Shown one piece after another: positions 1-12,080 of a DNA stretch of 64,000 nt. The stretch is from Oxytricha trifallax (lineage: Eukaryota; Ciliophora; Spirotrichea; Sporadotrichida; Oxytrichidae): assembly GCA_000711775.1 (NCBI GenBank), contig ARYC01017891.1:49272-113271 (forward strand), in the 5' to 3' direction. The translations under genes were made by a program, and so were the position numbers. The notes beneath the pieces are model-generated. The model saw nothing but the letters and a program-made list of their open reading frames with translations. It did not search any database and was not told the DNA's origin. Position 1 is the first letter of the stretch; each line of letters opens with the position of its first letter.

Positions 1-738
1 CATAAATTAAATTAAATTCATAAAATTGAAAAAATTTTGGGGTTTTAAAGGTCAATATAACAATTATTAATAATATAATTATTTAAATGTCCTAAGTTGT
101 TTCACTCATATGATCAAATCTATCTTCTCGGCATATTTCAACTGGGATTTAAGTTACTTTTTCGAGATACGTATTGCTTAGATTTAAATAATTATATATT
201 ATATTTATTACTTGTGATAGTATAGTCAACTTACGATATATTTATAGATAGATATTAGAAATATGTCTAGTAATCTTATATTGGTAGAATTAATAAAATT
301 AAAAAATATAAGTTTAATTATTCTTAAGTAATTTAAAACTCTTACAGACAAAATATAATGATTCGAAATCTACTCAAGGTAAGTTAAATTTCTTGTTTAA
401 TAAACACTTTAGATACTATTTCAATTTTAAAATCTTTTAAACTCTACGATTTACTGATAAGTATAATAAATTATTTAATTTTTAAATCGTTTGTATTTCT
501 CAAATAAAATTAATTTATAAACTAATCGTATGTGCTATTGGTGGGCGGGTAAAACATGAATGAAATTAAATTATTTTAAATTTCAATTTATTAATAATTG
601 TTTGAAACGTCAAAGTTATCCTTCGTTAGAACAGTTTCTTTTTGTAAATAATATATATTTATTAATTATTTCTATTGGTGTAGACTTTTAATTTGAATAT
701 GAGGTAGAATAAGTAATTTGATATATAGATCTTTACAA
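1..738. other. AT-rich spacer, no gene seen
   Basis: Very AT-rich sequence left of TBE-A. I see no convincing coding frame, even with TAA/TAG read as Gln, and no repeat shared with the rest of the window. It ends where the degenerate telomere-like terminus of TBE-A begins. Confidence 0.6.
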
Positions 739-870
739 TAAAACCTCCAAAAGTCTTTTATAAAATGCTTTGATTAATAGGAAATTTGTTAAGAATTGTG
801 GTTATTAATAGGTTTAAATGTGAAATTTATAGTAATTGTATTTAATTTAATTACTCAAAATGCTCTTTTT

Positions 871-2722
871 TATCATGTGGTAAAAGTCTGAAGTTTATCT
901 TACTTAACCAAAACTCTATTTACTATATTGATAGGTCTGATCATAAGTTAGGTTTTATTATGATTGACTCAGCCATTTATTTCATTGATTGAAAGACTCT
1001 GGTTTTCTATAAACTTCTTAATTCTTTGCTTAGCATCTTTCTCGCACCTTTTAAAGTAGCAATCGTTGCGAGGCATATCACCCTCTAATAATATTGCTGC
1101 GATAGCCCACACATCCTAATGAAAGTCTCCATTTTTCCTGTTTTCTATTTCTGGATAATAGCCTGGAATGCCCATTACGCTCCCAAGTCTTGATAATTGC
1201 ACCCTTTATGCTCTGTTGAAGTCAATTATTGTCACTCTTACAGGTTAAAAGCTTAACATTATTTTTTCAGGCTTCAAATTCTGTGAAAAAATTCGAACTT
1301 GTGTAGCCCTTTTATACCTTGCAAGGTTTAAGTTGCTACTGAAACAAGCTACTAATGATTTGTTTGATCTGTAATGAAATATCTGAGGGCCATTTCATAG
1401 AGTGTAAGTCTAAAGGAAAAATTATCCATGGCAAAGAGAACAGCATCTAGCTTGGTTAAATAACTACACTGATTAAACTTTGCATGAGTGAGCACTTTTG
1501 ATACATATTAGTAAACTCCCTTTAGTATTTATCATCACTTAGCAGATAATTGAAAGGATAAACCTTGTAAGCATGTTTATGGTCATTAATGACTTTCTTT
1601 TCAAAAGAGTTCTCTTGCATTTGATAACTTTAAAGAGAAGTATCTAAATCTAACTATGCAAAGAAGTGGTATTTTTTAATAGAATTTTGATCATAATTTT
1701 TATGATTTCAGAGGTTAGTTGGTGCCATGCCTCTTTACTTACTCTAACTCTCTAGCTATTCAGGCACTGCCACTATAGAATATTTCCTCACTTTTCTTTT
1801 GTTGAGAAGCTTCAACTCATTTTCATGCTTTTCATTTTCAATATTTTTCTTGTAAGCTTTTAAAGTCTCTTGTATGAGAGTATTGCTTATGGCACTCAAA
1901 GTAATCATACTTTCCATAGATTTTATCATGCTTTAAGCATACAGTAGGCTTGGATTTTTAAGCTCATTCATATCTTTATAACAGATTGATTAATGATCAA
2001 GATCTCTGTCTCTCACATAGCTCACAAAAATACACTTCAACTTCTTCAGTTTGTATAGTAATTTTGGTGGAATGTTTCCTGCCCAAGTGCAGTTTTCCGC
2101 CCCTCCACGAAGGTTTACTGCACCAAAATTCAAATTTTTATTATTTTTCAATAACAACATTAGAAACATGTAGATCCCAAGTTCAATTACCAACCCAATA
2201 CATTAAATAACTTTTTCTACTATGTAACTTTCAAGGTTTATATTTGTTCTTTGTCTTATTATATAATAAAAACAAAGTTAAACTAATTGTTTATTCTATA
2301 TAATTAGTGTGTTTTTCATTAAAATATAAAATCTTTATCAAAGTAGAAATGATATTGGATGCTAGATAATAAATAATTAAATCATTAATGATGTTAAAGA
2401 TATGTGTAAATTATAAATATTATATATTTTTATGTATAGGGCAGAAAACTTCCGAAGGGGCTGAAAACTATTTTTTTTGGGCAGGAAACTTCCCCCCCGG
2501 AATTTCATTATTTCATTTCTCATGTTCTCTACAACATACATTTTTGTCATTTATTTTTTATTAATAATTTCTGCATTAATTTCAGAGTCCTCAAGTGATA
2601 GCTCTGGCAGTTCCATATAAGAGTTCATCTCACAGCTATCACACTTTTTATTGCTGCCAAAGGTAATTTCTCATTTAGTTTGATAGAAGTGCTGTTGTTT
2701 TTCTCAAATTGTTAGCGCTCAT
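871..2722 (-). pseudogene. TBE zinc-finger/kinase gene (57-kDa type), copy A, broken
   Basis: Homologous along its length to the better preserved copy at 24515-25949. The start lies in the conserved ATG-AGC-GCT context at 2720-2722. The kinase part keeps the IIDFNRA motif (DFG position; Gly replaced by Asn, as in the other TBE copies), but the HRD region has an indel and the frame shifts several times. The gene is also interrupted by a 436-bp MITE at 2065-2500. The role of this protein in TBEs is not established; C2H2 fingers joined to a kinase-like domain suggest a DNA-associated or regulatory function. Its end is approximate. Confidence 0.75.
2065..2500. mobile_element. 436-bp MITE-like element nested in TBE-A
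   Basis: Imperfect terminal inverted repeats: the left end reads ggtggaatgtttcctgccc and the right end is the inverse of a G-rich version containing gtttcctgccc. It is flanked by the 5-bp direct repeat AATTT (2060-2064 and 2501-2505). Removing it restores collinearity with the TBE-D kinase gene near 25715-25730. Subterminal agttttc/gccc blocks are also inverted. Short frames overlapping it on both strands are not convincing genes. It has no coding capacity of its own, so it was probably moved by a transposase supplied elsewhere. Confidence 0.75.
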
Positions 2723-2923
2723 ATTTAAATTTGAATTTAAAATTATTAAACTGCCTCTTTACTGAGATCTTTGCAAGCCTAAAAGTATCAAGAGAAGAAT
2801 TTAGAGTAAAAATCAAGGAAAATGAATTCCAAGGGACAATCCAACTCATAATCTAGTTGACCAAGTAACCATTTTTACTATCAATAATACGTTGATTATA
2901 TTACATACCGTTTTAAGGAGCAG

Positions 2924-2942
2924 ATCCTAATTAAGTACATAC
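2924..2942. promoter_or_regulatory. TBE divergent-promoter box, copy A
   Basis: The block atcctaattaagtacatac lies between the divergently transcribed kinase and 22-kDa genes. The core CTAATTAAGTAC is found in the same intergenic position in TBE-D (three times), and a shorter CTAATTAAG version in TBE-C. Position and conservation suggest a shared control element; its function is inferred. Confidence 0.45.
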
Positions 2943-3313
2943 TAATTGAAATTGAATAATATGAAACTATAACAGTAGAAATTGACGTCAATAAGCAAGA
3001 TTCAAACCAAACTCTAAAAATTCTCTCCATTTCAATATTAAAGGTTGACTTCCATAGGATGCACATATTTATACGTAAATATTTACAGAGCCATATAATT
3101 GAAGTCAATAAACTTAAACTTCAATATTATTTCTTAGATCTGTAAACAAGAAGGAGTGAATGGATTATGCAATAAAAACCCCCAAAACCCCTTAGTGAGG
3201 TTTATAAGTGCTTTGATTAGTAGGGTAAAGTTGTGATTTTATTAGGGTTAGTAGAGAAAACGCAGGTTTAATGAGACTTTAATATATATTTAATGAGTGT
3301 TAGTTTAATTATA

Positions 3314-4240
3314 TCACACGAATTTTACTTGCTTGTCTTAGTTGTATCTCTTGAATCTCGCTTTCTTAAGTGGTTCGAGTATATCGTCTAAGGATTGTCT
3401 TGGATATGCTGGAGCTCTTACTATTATCTTCTGTACAATCTTCTTTTCCTAGCATACATCATCTTATTTTATGTGCTTCTCAGCTAGATTTATTGATTAT
3501 TTTCATATTTTGTATTAATGTAAGTCATGCTTTCCATATCGCTCTCTAATATTGTTGCAGCTAATGCCCAATCATCCCACTAAATAGAGCCATTAGTCTA
3601 TTTCTCTCTGTTTGGGAAGTAACCTGGAGTACCAAGAACCTTTGCTAAGGTTACAATCTCTTATTTAGGCTCTATTAAAATCGATTACTACTACTTCTAA
3701 AGGGCAAAGGTTTAGCATATCATTTTTAGGCTTCAATTCTCTATGAAAGTATCCAAGCTCGAGAAGTTCCTAAACACCCTTTATCATATTAGATAGAATA
3801 TCATTCAAGTCATCTGGGTATCTGTTTTAATATAGATAATCTCAGAAAGTCATTTCAAACTTTCTTAACCTTAGTGCGATGAAACCAAACCCTAAAATAA
3901 CACCATCTAGCTTGAGCAAAAGATTCTTGCAATATTTTTTCTAAGCCTCTCTAAGTACAATGTATTCGTTAGCAAACTCATTTTAATACTGCTCGTTTTT
4001 AAGGAGATAGCTGAAAGGATATACATTGTAGGCATAGTCATCAACCACTGTGAGTTTTGATTAAGCAGGTACGTTTATATGTAAGTAGTTTTCAATACAA
4101 CTGCTAAGGTCTACTGCAAATGGCTCTCTCTTAAAAGCATGCTAAAAAGACATTACCACCAGGTTGATTCATTAATTCTATTCGCTTCTGCCTCTTGAGT
4201 TCTCCTGTTGTTCTTTTCAAGTTTCAAGATTATTAGATTT
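3314..4240 (-). pseudogene. TBE kinase gene remnant, copy B
   Basis: Only the C-terminal, kinase part remains; the zinc-finger N-terminus is missing because of the internal deletion. Visible motifs are HRELKPKN, where the catalytic HRD Asp is Glu, and VIDFNRA at the DFG position. The TGA stop (3314-3316) follows a Val codon, as in copy C. The truncation makes it non-functional as a full protein. Confidence 0.7.
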
Positions 4241-4261
4241 TATTTTAGCGGGCACAAAGTG

Positions 4262-4743
4262 GTTATTTACCTATCTAGCAAGAATTAACTCTCAAATAAG
4301 TTACCTGAAAGAAATTTTTTCTTTGGTGTTCTTGGTACAATAAAAGAGGATTATTTGAGAGAAATTATAGAAGAAGCTCATAAGAAACGGTACTCTATTT
4401 CTCTTGAAGATTAAAAGAAGCAAGGAATACTAATAAGCGAGACCTGGCTAGCAGAGCTTAAAAAGCATCCTTATCTCTCTATAAAGCTTTGATTTATAAC
4501 TTTTTAGGGAAACCTGGAACTGGTATATTTCTAATGAAAGAGAATGCAAAGGTTAACAGAGAGAGAAAGTCTCAAACCATTCATTAAGTTAGCAAGAGAC
4601 TTTATAATGAAGTTTAAAAGCCTGATGAAATGAACATAGATGCTGGTGCTGGTACAAAGAGAAGAAACATGGGTCCTAGTAAAGCACCAGAGGAAGAAAA
4701 GAAAGAGAAGCCGAATCCATTTAAGAGTTCGTTTGAAATGTGA
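4262..4743 (+). pseudogene. TBE 22-kDa gene remnant, copy B (C-terminal part)
   Basis: Matches the C-terminal two thirds of the 22-kDa protein of copy C: a KLPERNFFFGVLG-like segment, EAHKKRYSISLED, a lysine-rich RERKS segment, and a KEKPNPF tail just before ATG-TGA at 4738-4743. The N-terminus is lost in the same deletion that truncates the kinase. Frame changes are present near 4490-4510. It ends 10 bp from the convergent transposase gene. Confidence 0.75.
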
Positions 4744-4753
4744 AATAATTCAT

Positions 4754-5818
4754 TCATTTAAGTAACACTTATAAATAAAAATTCATTCTTCCTTTCCTTG
4801 CACATATCGTAGTCTAGTCTATACCCACTCTCTTGCAACTACTCTGTATTAAGACTACTGTGTCGATTGGTAGATCATGCATTAGGTGATAAAGCAAGAG
4901 TTTCTTGTAGTGAGTCTTAATCTAACCCCAATAGAATTCGATTCCATTAAACTGAGGACTCTAAGGAACGTTATACACAGGAAATATCTTTAACTATTTA
5001 TAAGCTTTCTTAGATTCCTTAGTCTTATGAACTGAGAGGTTATCAACAAACAGGATGATCTCTTGATCGTTGTACTTATCTCTTAGCTTATGTAAGAACT
5101 CTATATACTGCTCTCGCTTAATAGAGCGAGGATGAATAACATAAGTTTCTAAGCCTGAATCTTCACTGATACCAGCCAAAATTGCGTGAGTGACAACCTT
5201 AACCTTTTAGTCATACACTTCTATATAATCGTACTTCTTGTACCAAGACTTATTAATAAAGGTGTTGAACGTAAACACAGCTTCATCAGCGTGTATGAAC
5301 TTGATGTTATTATCAATAGACCTCTGCATTTAATCATATATATAGTTTAAATTATTACTATAAAATGGCAGCAGACTGGAAAAGTCAATCACTCTCTTCA
5401 CTCTGGTGAAAGTCTTGAAGGTAATACCATTCCTTCAATAAATATTTGCGATAGTCTATGGTGAGATACGCATGTCAGGAAACTTGCGATGAAACATCAC
5501 AGCTCGCTAGTCAAGTGGGAAATGTGCCCAATACTTAAGAGTCTTAGAATCGCAGAGATATTCAATATGCTGCTAAGAGAACTTTTATTTTCTTACAGGA
5601 TGTTATCAAGAACCAGAATTGAAATGCTAAACAGCTAGCAAGCAGTGATACCTTACAGTTGAAGCACTCTTACACAATAGCTTTGCAATCGCACAATAAT
5701 TCATCGCTGCTTTGAGTTAGTCCATATTAATACTCGCACCATATCTAAGCATAAGCAGTAAATCTTCATATTTCTCATCATAAATATACCCCAAAAATCG
5801 CTAATTTCTATTTCTCAT
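4754..5818 (-). pseudogene. TBE DDE transposase (42-kDa type), copy B, disrupted
   Basis: Tc1/mariner-superfamily transposase of TBEs, the enzyme thought to cut TBE ends and implicated in genome rearrangement in Oxytricha. From the N-terminus: a helix-turn-helix region, then FIHADEAVFTF (first Asp), IILFVDNLSVHK (second Asp) and FNGIEFYWG (Glu). TAA/TAG codons fall at Gln positions. The start chosen (ATG at 5816-5818) aligns with copy D; the TGA stop is at 4754-4756. A frameshift near residue 70 and an in-frame TGA after NIY (near the second helix) interrupt it. The stretch from 5179 to 4994 is intact, including the second catalytic Asp. Confidence 0.88.
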
Positions 5819-5999
5819 TTTGCAAACTGGCCTAATTTCTCTACTAACCCTAATAAAACCCCAACTTTACCCTACTAATCCAAGCACTTATAAACTTACT
5901 AAGGGATTTTGGGGTTTTGAATGTATGGAGTTCAAGCACAAAAATTGATTCAAAGCTTTAGAAATAAAGAAGATTTGCACCGCTACGTGGTACATCAAG

Positions 6000-6037
6000 G
6001 TAAAGAATTAATAGAAATTAATATTTTTATTATGTAG
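6000..6037 (+). other. Intron of TBE 22-kDa gene, copy A
   Basis: A 38-nt GT...AG segment (gtaaagaatt ... ttatgtag) at the position where copy D and element F also have short GT-AG introns, just before the codons for the V-G-L-F-L-P motif. The parent gene is broken, so this is a relic. Confidence 0.55.
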
Positions 6038-6689
6038 TTAATTTGTTCCTGCCAACGATCAAAGTCACTTAAATTTAATTTATAATAGCGATACTCTTTG
6101 AAGAGAAGGCATTTACAACATAGGATGTAAAGTTTGCAGAAATTCAAAAATTAACCTGAAATCTCATAGAGTAATTTCTATGATAATGTTATGAATGACC
6201 CAGAGGTTCGGAATCCCTGCCTTCTAAGAAGCAGTTGTCAAATAAATTACCTGAAAGAAACTATTTTTTGTCATTCTTGCGACAATCAAAGGAGATTACT
6301 TGAAAGAAATTCTTATTGAATCTCATTATAAAAAGTTATGGCATTCTCCAGAAGACTAAAATAAATAAGGAATAAAGCTTAGTGAGAGCTGGCTTTCAAA
6401 GCTACAAAACCACCCTTGTATATCAAGTAAGATTTGAAGCTTAACTCTTTAGAAAAATCTGGAACTGGTATATCCTTGATGAAGAAATAGAGCAAGACTG
6501 ATAAAGAGCGAAAATCGCTTGCATGAAGTTAGTAAGAGACTTTATTCAAATATTTTGACAACAGATCAAATGAACTAGATGCAAGAGTTGGCAGCAAGAG
6601 AATTACTAATTAGGAGCAGAGCAACAAGAAGAAGAAAAGAAAGAGAGCCTGCTCCAACGAAAGAATTTTAAATGTGATAAATACATTCA

Positions 6690-7723
6690 TAAACTTAAGT
6701 TTTTAACTTATTTATATACATGCACTCTCCCTTCTTAAGCACAAATTTATGGCAACTAGTTATCGTCTCTCTTAGCTTTATTTTAATAACGTCGACTGTA
6801 CCGATACGTAGGTCATGCATCATATGGTATAGCAGCAGTTTTATAATGGTCTTTTATTATACTTCAGTAAGATTTAATTCTATTAAACTGATGACTCTAA
6901 GGTACTTTCAACAGTTCATAACACTTCCTTGTTTCTTTGTCTCGTGAACAGATAGATTATCAACGATTATTATTATCTCTTATCCAAGGTACTTCTCTCT
7001 CAGCTGCTATAAAAACATAATATATTGCTCTGTATTAATTGGTCAAGGATAAATAATATAAGTTTATAAACCAGCATCATCCTTAATATGTCCAGGAATT
7101 TTTATAGTTTATACCTTGACTTTCTACTTACATTCTTTTATATTTCTATGTCTCTTATACCAATACTTCTACACGAAAGTATTGAAGGCAAACACAGCCT
7201 GTCACCATGTATAAACATAATATTATTCTATTAAGCTCTCGGCTTTAATTATAAATATAATTTAGGTTATTTTATAAAATTGAAAGTGAAATTAATTACT
7301 CCCAAGATAAGATTTACACCTTTGTAAGATACACCATATAGTTTATTAATGTTTATAACAGATTGTGCTGATCTTCAACTCATGGAACTGGTGGGGAAAC
7401 CTAGAAACCCGTTGACCGAGAGAGAAGTAAGGCTAATACCAAAATGTTTTTCGTGATAATATAGTCAATATTTTTCTATAGAAAAATTAGCTTCCTCTTA
7501 GTCTTAGAATTAGCTATTATTGCTTTAATTAGACAGCTATCACAGTGAGAGAAAACAGTTGATGGACTTCTTTAAGAAAGAATAGTGCAATAGACATATA
7601 GTTAAGTACTGGTTTGTGCTTATTCACTGTATATATCTTATCCGTAGTGCATTTTAAACACTAAACCTATTTATTCATCATCATAAATAGACCCCAAAAT
7701 CTTTTTATTGTTGTCTCAAACAT
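6690..7723 (-). pseudogene. TBE DDE transposase, copy A, strongly decayed
   Basis: Clearly alignable to copies B and D by order and wording of many blocks, such as the Asp-containing block near 6950-6965 and the FNSIEL block near 6870-6880. No frame stays open for long; there are many indels and TGAs. The start region (7721-7723) corresponds to the ATG of copy D at 27540. Retained only as a fossil. Confidence 0.7.
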
Positions 7724-7849
7724 AATTAATAACCCTTAACAAATTCCCTACTAATTAAAGCACTTTATAAACCTCATTAAGGGGTTTTGGGATTTATAAT
7801 AAATAAGAAATTAATTTAGCTTTCATTTCGATCTTCAAATCATATACTA

Positions 7850-8218
7850 ATGCTTCCTCTGAACAAGCATAGGGATGTCACATAAATTGTAGGTCAGTCA
7901 GCTGAGTTTAAAATGTAAGTACTTATACTATTGGAGTGGGCTGATAATTAAAGGATTCTCTACGATTGATGAGCAACTAGAAATGGGTCTGAATTCCTGA
8001 CTTTAAGAAGTGTAATTATAAATTCAGACAAAGGAAGATCTCAATAGAATAAAACAATTTAGTGAAATTCTTACCCAACCAATGGATTTTAGTAATCAGG
8101 TTCCAACAGCGAAATACAAGGATATATTCTTTTAAAATGGAAATGTGAATATTTTTCTCAATTTACAGGCAACTTTATCTATAAAATTAATGTTTATGAA
8201 CCATAATAGTTATTCTGA
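7850..8218 (+). pseudogene. Coding-like island right of TBE-A
   Basis: One frame from ATG 7850 reads MLPLNKHRDVTQIVG... with TAA/TAG as Gln and reaches TGA at 8216. Two in-frame TGAs (7967-7969 and 8063-8065) interrupt it, yet the amino-acid make-up on each side (WADNQRILYD, TRNGSEFLTLRS, QSGSNSEIQGYILL) looks protein-like and the GC is higher than around it. I do not recognise a family. It may be a decayed host-gene segment (MDS) or part of a mobile element. Confidence 0.35.
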
Positions 8219-11200
8219 GGTTTAAATTTCCTCTCTTTAAATTATGGATTAGCAACTCAATTAATTTTCTCCTCTAAAACAATTTCTTTTTATTTTTTTA
8301 GTTTTAAATAGTTATAATTTAAATTTAATTTGAGTTCCTCACCAACTAATATCTTTACATCACAGATACTATCAACGTTATAAAGTAAGCGAAGAGTCCT
8401 ATCCGAGTCAATATAGTTACTATTCCTCCAAACAGTGACTTAAATTACCATAGAATTTATGAATAACAATAAAACGTAATTTAAATAGAATAATAATCTT
8501 ATCCCTTAATAAATTGAGGAGAATTGTTGTATTTTAAGCTTATTGGGTGTCCAAATGAATCTTTTGATCTCACCCATTTTTATAGATTTTTTCGATACAT
8601 TACCATTCTTTAAAACTTGTAAATATTATAACTTTATTAAATCTATCAAAATCCTTTGAGGGGAAAAGCATTTTCGTAATTTTATTAAATTAACTAAAAA
8701 TATATAAAATTACTTAATTTTTCTAGTTTTGTTTTAACTTGTTTAATCATTAATTAAATAGTATATATTGTTTTATTGTCAAAATTAATCATATATATAT
8801 ATATAAACATAAATATGTTTTTTTTTCTTTAATTACCTGAATCAATGTTAAGATATTTCAATACACTAAAAATAGTTAAAAAATAAAAAATATTTGTCTA
8901 AAGAAAACCTTCCCCTTCCAAATTACTTAATTTATGACCACATAACACGTAATTATATTATTAATAATCGCTTTTTCTTTATACAAAAACTACAATTCAT
9001 TTTTAATTAATTACTTTAATATACAACCTGATCTAATATATTCAAAATTCAATCTATTAATATTTTAATATTCAATTTTAATATTTAAAAACCCATATTT
9101 ATTTTGATTAAAGTATTTTAGTTATTTTGATTTAAATTTTTTTAGGTATTTTGATTGGAAATCTATATTTAATTTACCAAAATACTGGAGATTATGATTT
9201 TTCCTGATATAAAATTTAATAAGTTTTTTAATATTTTTTGCCAAAGTTTTTAGTTAACTTCAATAAGTAGTCTATATGCTGATGGAGTTTATAAAAGTTA
9301 AAGTTTATTAAATATAAAAGTCAAGAGAGAAAGATTAAAGTAGTGATATTTAAAATTCTCATTTATTGTCATAACCTACTGCATATTTCAAATTAAACAG
9401 AAATATTTCTAATTAAAATTAATATTAAACTTAATATTTAAAATTGTTAAAGATTAAGACAATTTTGAATCTATGAAATAATAAATTGTCATTTTTATAA
9501 AAGGATTTATTGATTAAAATATAGTAAAATTTATTTTTAGCACAGGATCTCTAATACTTTTATAATTCTATATGTTAAATTATAAAATTTACCATATATA
9601 AGTTGTATAATGTAAAAAAGTAAATTAAAAAACAACAAATCTCTTATATTCTATTTTATTACCGCCTTATTTTAATATTTTTTCTTTTTTATATCAATAA
9701 TTCAAATCAGTCACTTGACCAAACAATGATTTATTTATGATTTTAATAAGTTAAATTTATTTATATTGATTTGTAATACCTCTATTAAGTTGCCTCCTTT
9801 AATTTATCTTTTAAAATATTTTTTTTACTTCCAGCCAAAATTTAGGTATTATTTTGATCAATTTCCTTTTCTTTTTATCTCTAAATAATTTAATGGAATA
9901 ACTTCTAAGGTTCGTTTTCAATTACAATTTCTTAATTATTATCGTTTTAAAATTCAAAGTATTATTAGTTAATTTGTCATAAGTTATAAAATAAGGTAAT
10001 CTAATTTAAAATGAATTTTATTTAAAATAAACCTTATTAAGGGTATAATGAGGTTTTATATTTAAATAGATTTGAAATATTATAAATCTTTAAATTACAG
10101 TGAATTCAATCATTTGTATTTAATTTTCTAGAAACTACACCTTTAATTAAATAATTTAAAATTAAAAGTTTTAATTATCTTAAATTTTCTTTCCCAATAG
10201 ATTTTCCTCATTGCTTTGGTTCTGAGTATTATCTATAGTAATTTATTTTTAAGTTTTCATTTTATCTGGATATAAAACATTTAAAACCTTTTTATTAATA
10301 TATTGGATATAAGTTTTTGAGAATTCTCTTATCCACTTTATCATGAATAGATTTAATCTACATCTATCTCAAATATATCAAAAGCTATCTCTCATTAACT
10401 TTATTCTCAATTTTCTTAATAGATTTAACTTTCCCAACATCCTTTTCGATTCTTAAAACATTCTATTTCATGAATGGAAGTAAGTATTTCTGATATTTTG
10501 CGATATTTACCTTATTTTATAACTTTGACTAGTTCAAAATGTTCAAAATGTTTAAGATATCAAATGATTTTATAAATAAATATTTACTTATATCATAAAA
10601 TTTTATACAAATAACTATATATTAAGTGAAATTAAAAGTATTTTTACTACCTATATTTATCAAATTATTTTTCTAATTTCTTAATTCCTTTATTCAAAAG
10701 TTATACCTATGATTTAATTTTTGACTAGGAAGTGTTTTACTTCTTCCAAAACACTAATATAAAAGAATAAAATAAATAATTTATATTTCTAATTTTGAAA
10801 GTTTTGATTTAATTATTATTAAAGAATAAAAGTTTTGTAAATGAATAATTAATATAATTTGACTTGAGGATAAAGATATATTACTTAATATCCTCCTAGA
10901 TTACTTTTTTTTACAAACTTAATATTAATAATTACTGTAAGACAAAAATTTATATATATTTATTTTTTCTTAAGTTATACTCACCAAATTTTTAGTGTAA
11001 TAATTTAATTTATATTTCTAGAAATCAATTTTAAAACTGTTATAGCGTCATAAGATTAATTTTAAATGGTTGAAGCCTCTAGATATATTAGTGTAATAAG
11101 TGCACTTAATTAATCTTATTCTTTTGAATATCATCTCTTACTAATTCTCCAGACACATCATTTAGAATAATTACAATTCTTTTACTTCTATAATAAAATT

Positions 11201-11826
11201 AATTTAATTTATAATATATAGATTATTCAAAGAAATATCTAAATTAGTGTAACCAATATCATCAGACTTATAAAATTAAGATTTTTGTAAATTTTAGTTT
11301 TTCCTTTGATACCCTACAATTTTAATTTCGCTTAAATTTTCATTGATTAAAGATATGTTTGACAATATGCGTCAGTGATTATTGATTAATTTCATTAAAT
11401 AAATATTTAATATAAATTATTAAAAATTTATTTCATATAAAGTTTTTAAATTGAAATTAAATTTACTTAATTATATTTTAAGTGTCATAATTTATCACTA
11501 AATTAATTATTTTATAGAGCTTAATTTAAAATACAGATAAATAATTCATAATAATTTTTTAGCATAATTGTTTTACAATAAAAATATACATTATAGAATT
11601 GTGAATTATACTTTAATGTTAAATTATTCATCAAATTATTTTTTCAATAATTATTCTTTCCTTTATAAGAAAAAATATTTTAAATTAATTTTTAATTGTT
11701 AACTGCAATAAATATTTATAATTATTAATAAAATGTATGTTTTTCATATTATTTTCTATAATTGTTGGAATGTATTTGAATTTGCATAATTAAATATTCT
11801 TATATAATTATAATAATTTAAATTCG
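8219..11826. other. Long AT-rich spacer
   Basis: About 3.6 kb of extremely AT-rich sequence. Slightly GC-richer patches lie near 8330-8450 and 8540-8590 but give no coherent frame. No tandem repeat or inverted repeat of note was seen. Confidence 0.5.
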
Positions 11827-12080
11827 TGGTATTTATTTTTTTTGAAACCAAGACAAAATGGAGCTTTTTCGATAAAGAATTCAAAAAAAGCTGGACTTTA
11901 CTATTGACGCTCTTTAATTTTGGTATTAAGATGAACTAAATAAATCACTCTAACTGAACTAGATTAATTTAGATTTGAGGATGCGATAGAGGGGTACCAC
12001 CAATAGTAAAGTCCAGTTGATTTAGAGTTTTCTTTCAAACAAGTACCATATTGTATAGGTTATCAGAAATTTAACTACCA
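11827..12080. mobile_element. Palindromic MITE-like element, copy 1
   Basis: A 254-bp unit whose two arms are inverted copies: gctggactttactattg on the left matches caatagtaaagtccag on the right. The outer ends begin TGGTA and end CTACCA. It is related to the 289-bp unit at 27691-27979, sharing the outer TGGTA/CTACCA ends, the gactttact core and the ttcgatA/gagaattcaa blocks. It is non-coding. Confidence 0.7.

Larger units (their letters stand above)
3174..5919. mobile_element. TBE-B: internally deleted TBE nested in TBE-A
   Basis: The left end reads aaaaacccccaaaacccc and the right end ggattttggggttttg, an inverted pair. It is flanked on both sides by AAT (3171-3173 and 5920-5922), matching the 3-bp ANT target duplication known for TBEs. 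The host sequence rejoins exactly to the TBE-D 22-kDa gene. At 2.75 kb it is short: a deletion near 4240-4260 joins the middle of the kinase gene to the middle of the 22-kDa gene. The end sequences (ttagtgaggtttataagtgc) place it with A and D rather than C and E. Confidence 0.9.
3151..6677 (+). pseudogene. TBE 22-kDa gene, copy A, split by TBE-B
   Basis: The first codons (3151-3173) match the start of the TBE-D 22-kDa gene, but the initiator ATG has become AAG and a TGA follows. The gene is then cut by TBE-B (3174-5919) and resumes at 5920, ending with TGA at 6675-6677. After the junction it shows the same order of motifs as the other copies, including an intron-like GT...AG stretch (6000-6037), but with several frame breaks. 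The product is the TBE 22-kDa protein of unknown biochemical role. Confidence 0.75.
739..7796. mobile_element. TBE-A: telomere-bearing transposon with two nested insertions
   Basis: Left end (about 739) is a decayed C4A4-type terminus followed by sequence closely matching the left end of TBE-D (24386). The right end at about 7781-7796 reads ggggttttggg, the inverted counterpart. Inside, in TBE order, are a minus-strand zinc-finger/kinase gene, a plus-strand 22-kDa gene and a minus-strand transposase gene. The element is split by a MITE (2065-2500) and by TBE-B (3174-5919). Without them it is about 3.9 kb, close to the roughly 4.1 kb of C and of known TBEs. All three genes are damaged, so this looks like the oldest copy here. 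TBEs in hypotrich ciliates are germline-limited and excised during macronuclear development. Confidence 0.88.

Noticed and set aside
1986..2210. Short frames on both strands near 2.0-2.2 kb
   Set aside because: They straddle the junction between the TBE-A kinase gene and the nested MITE.
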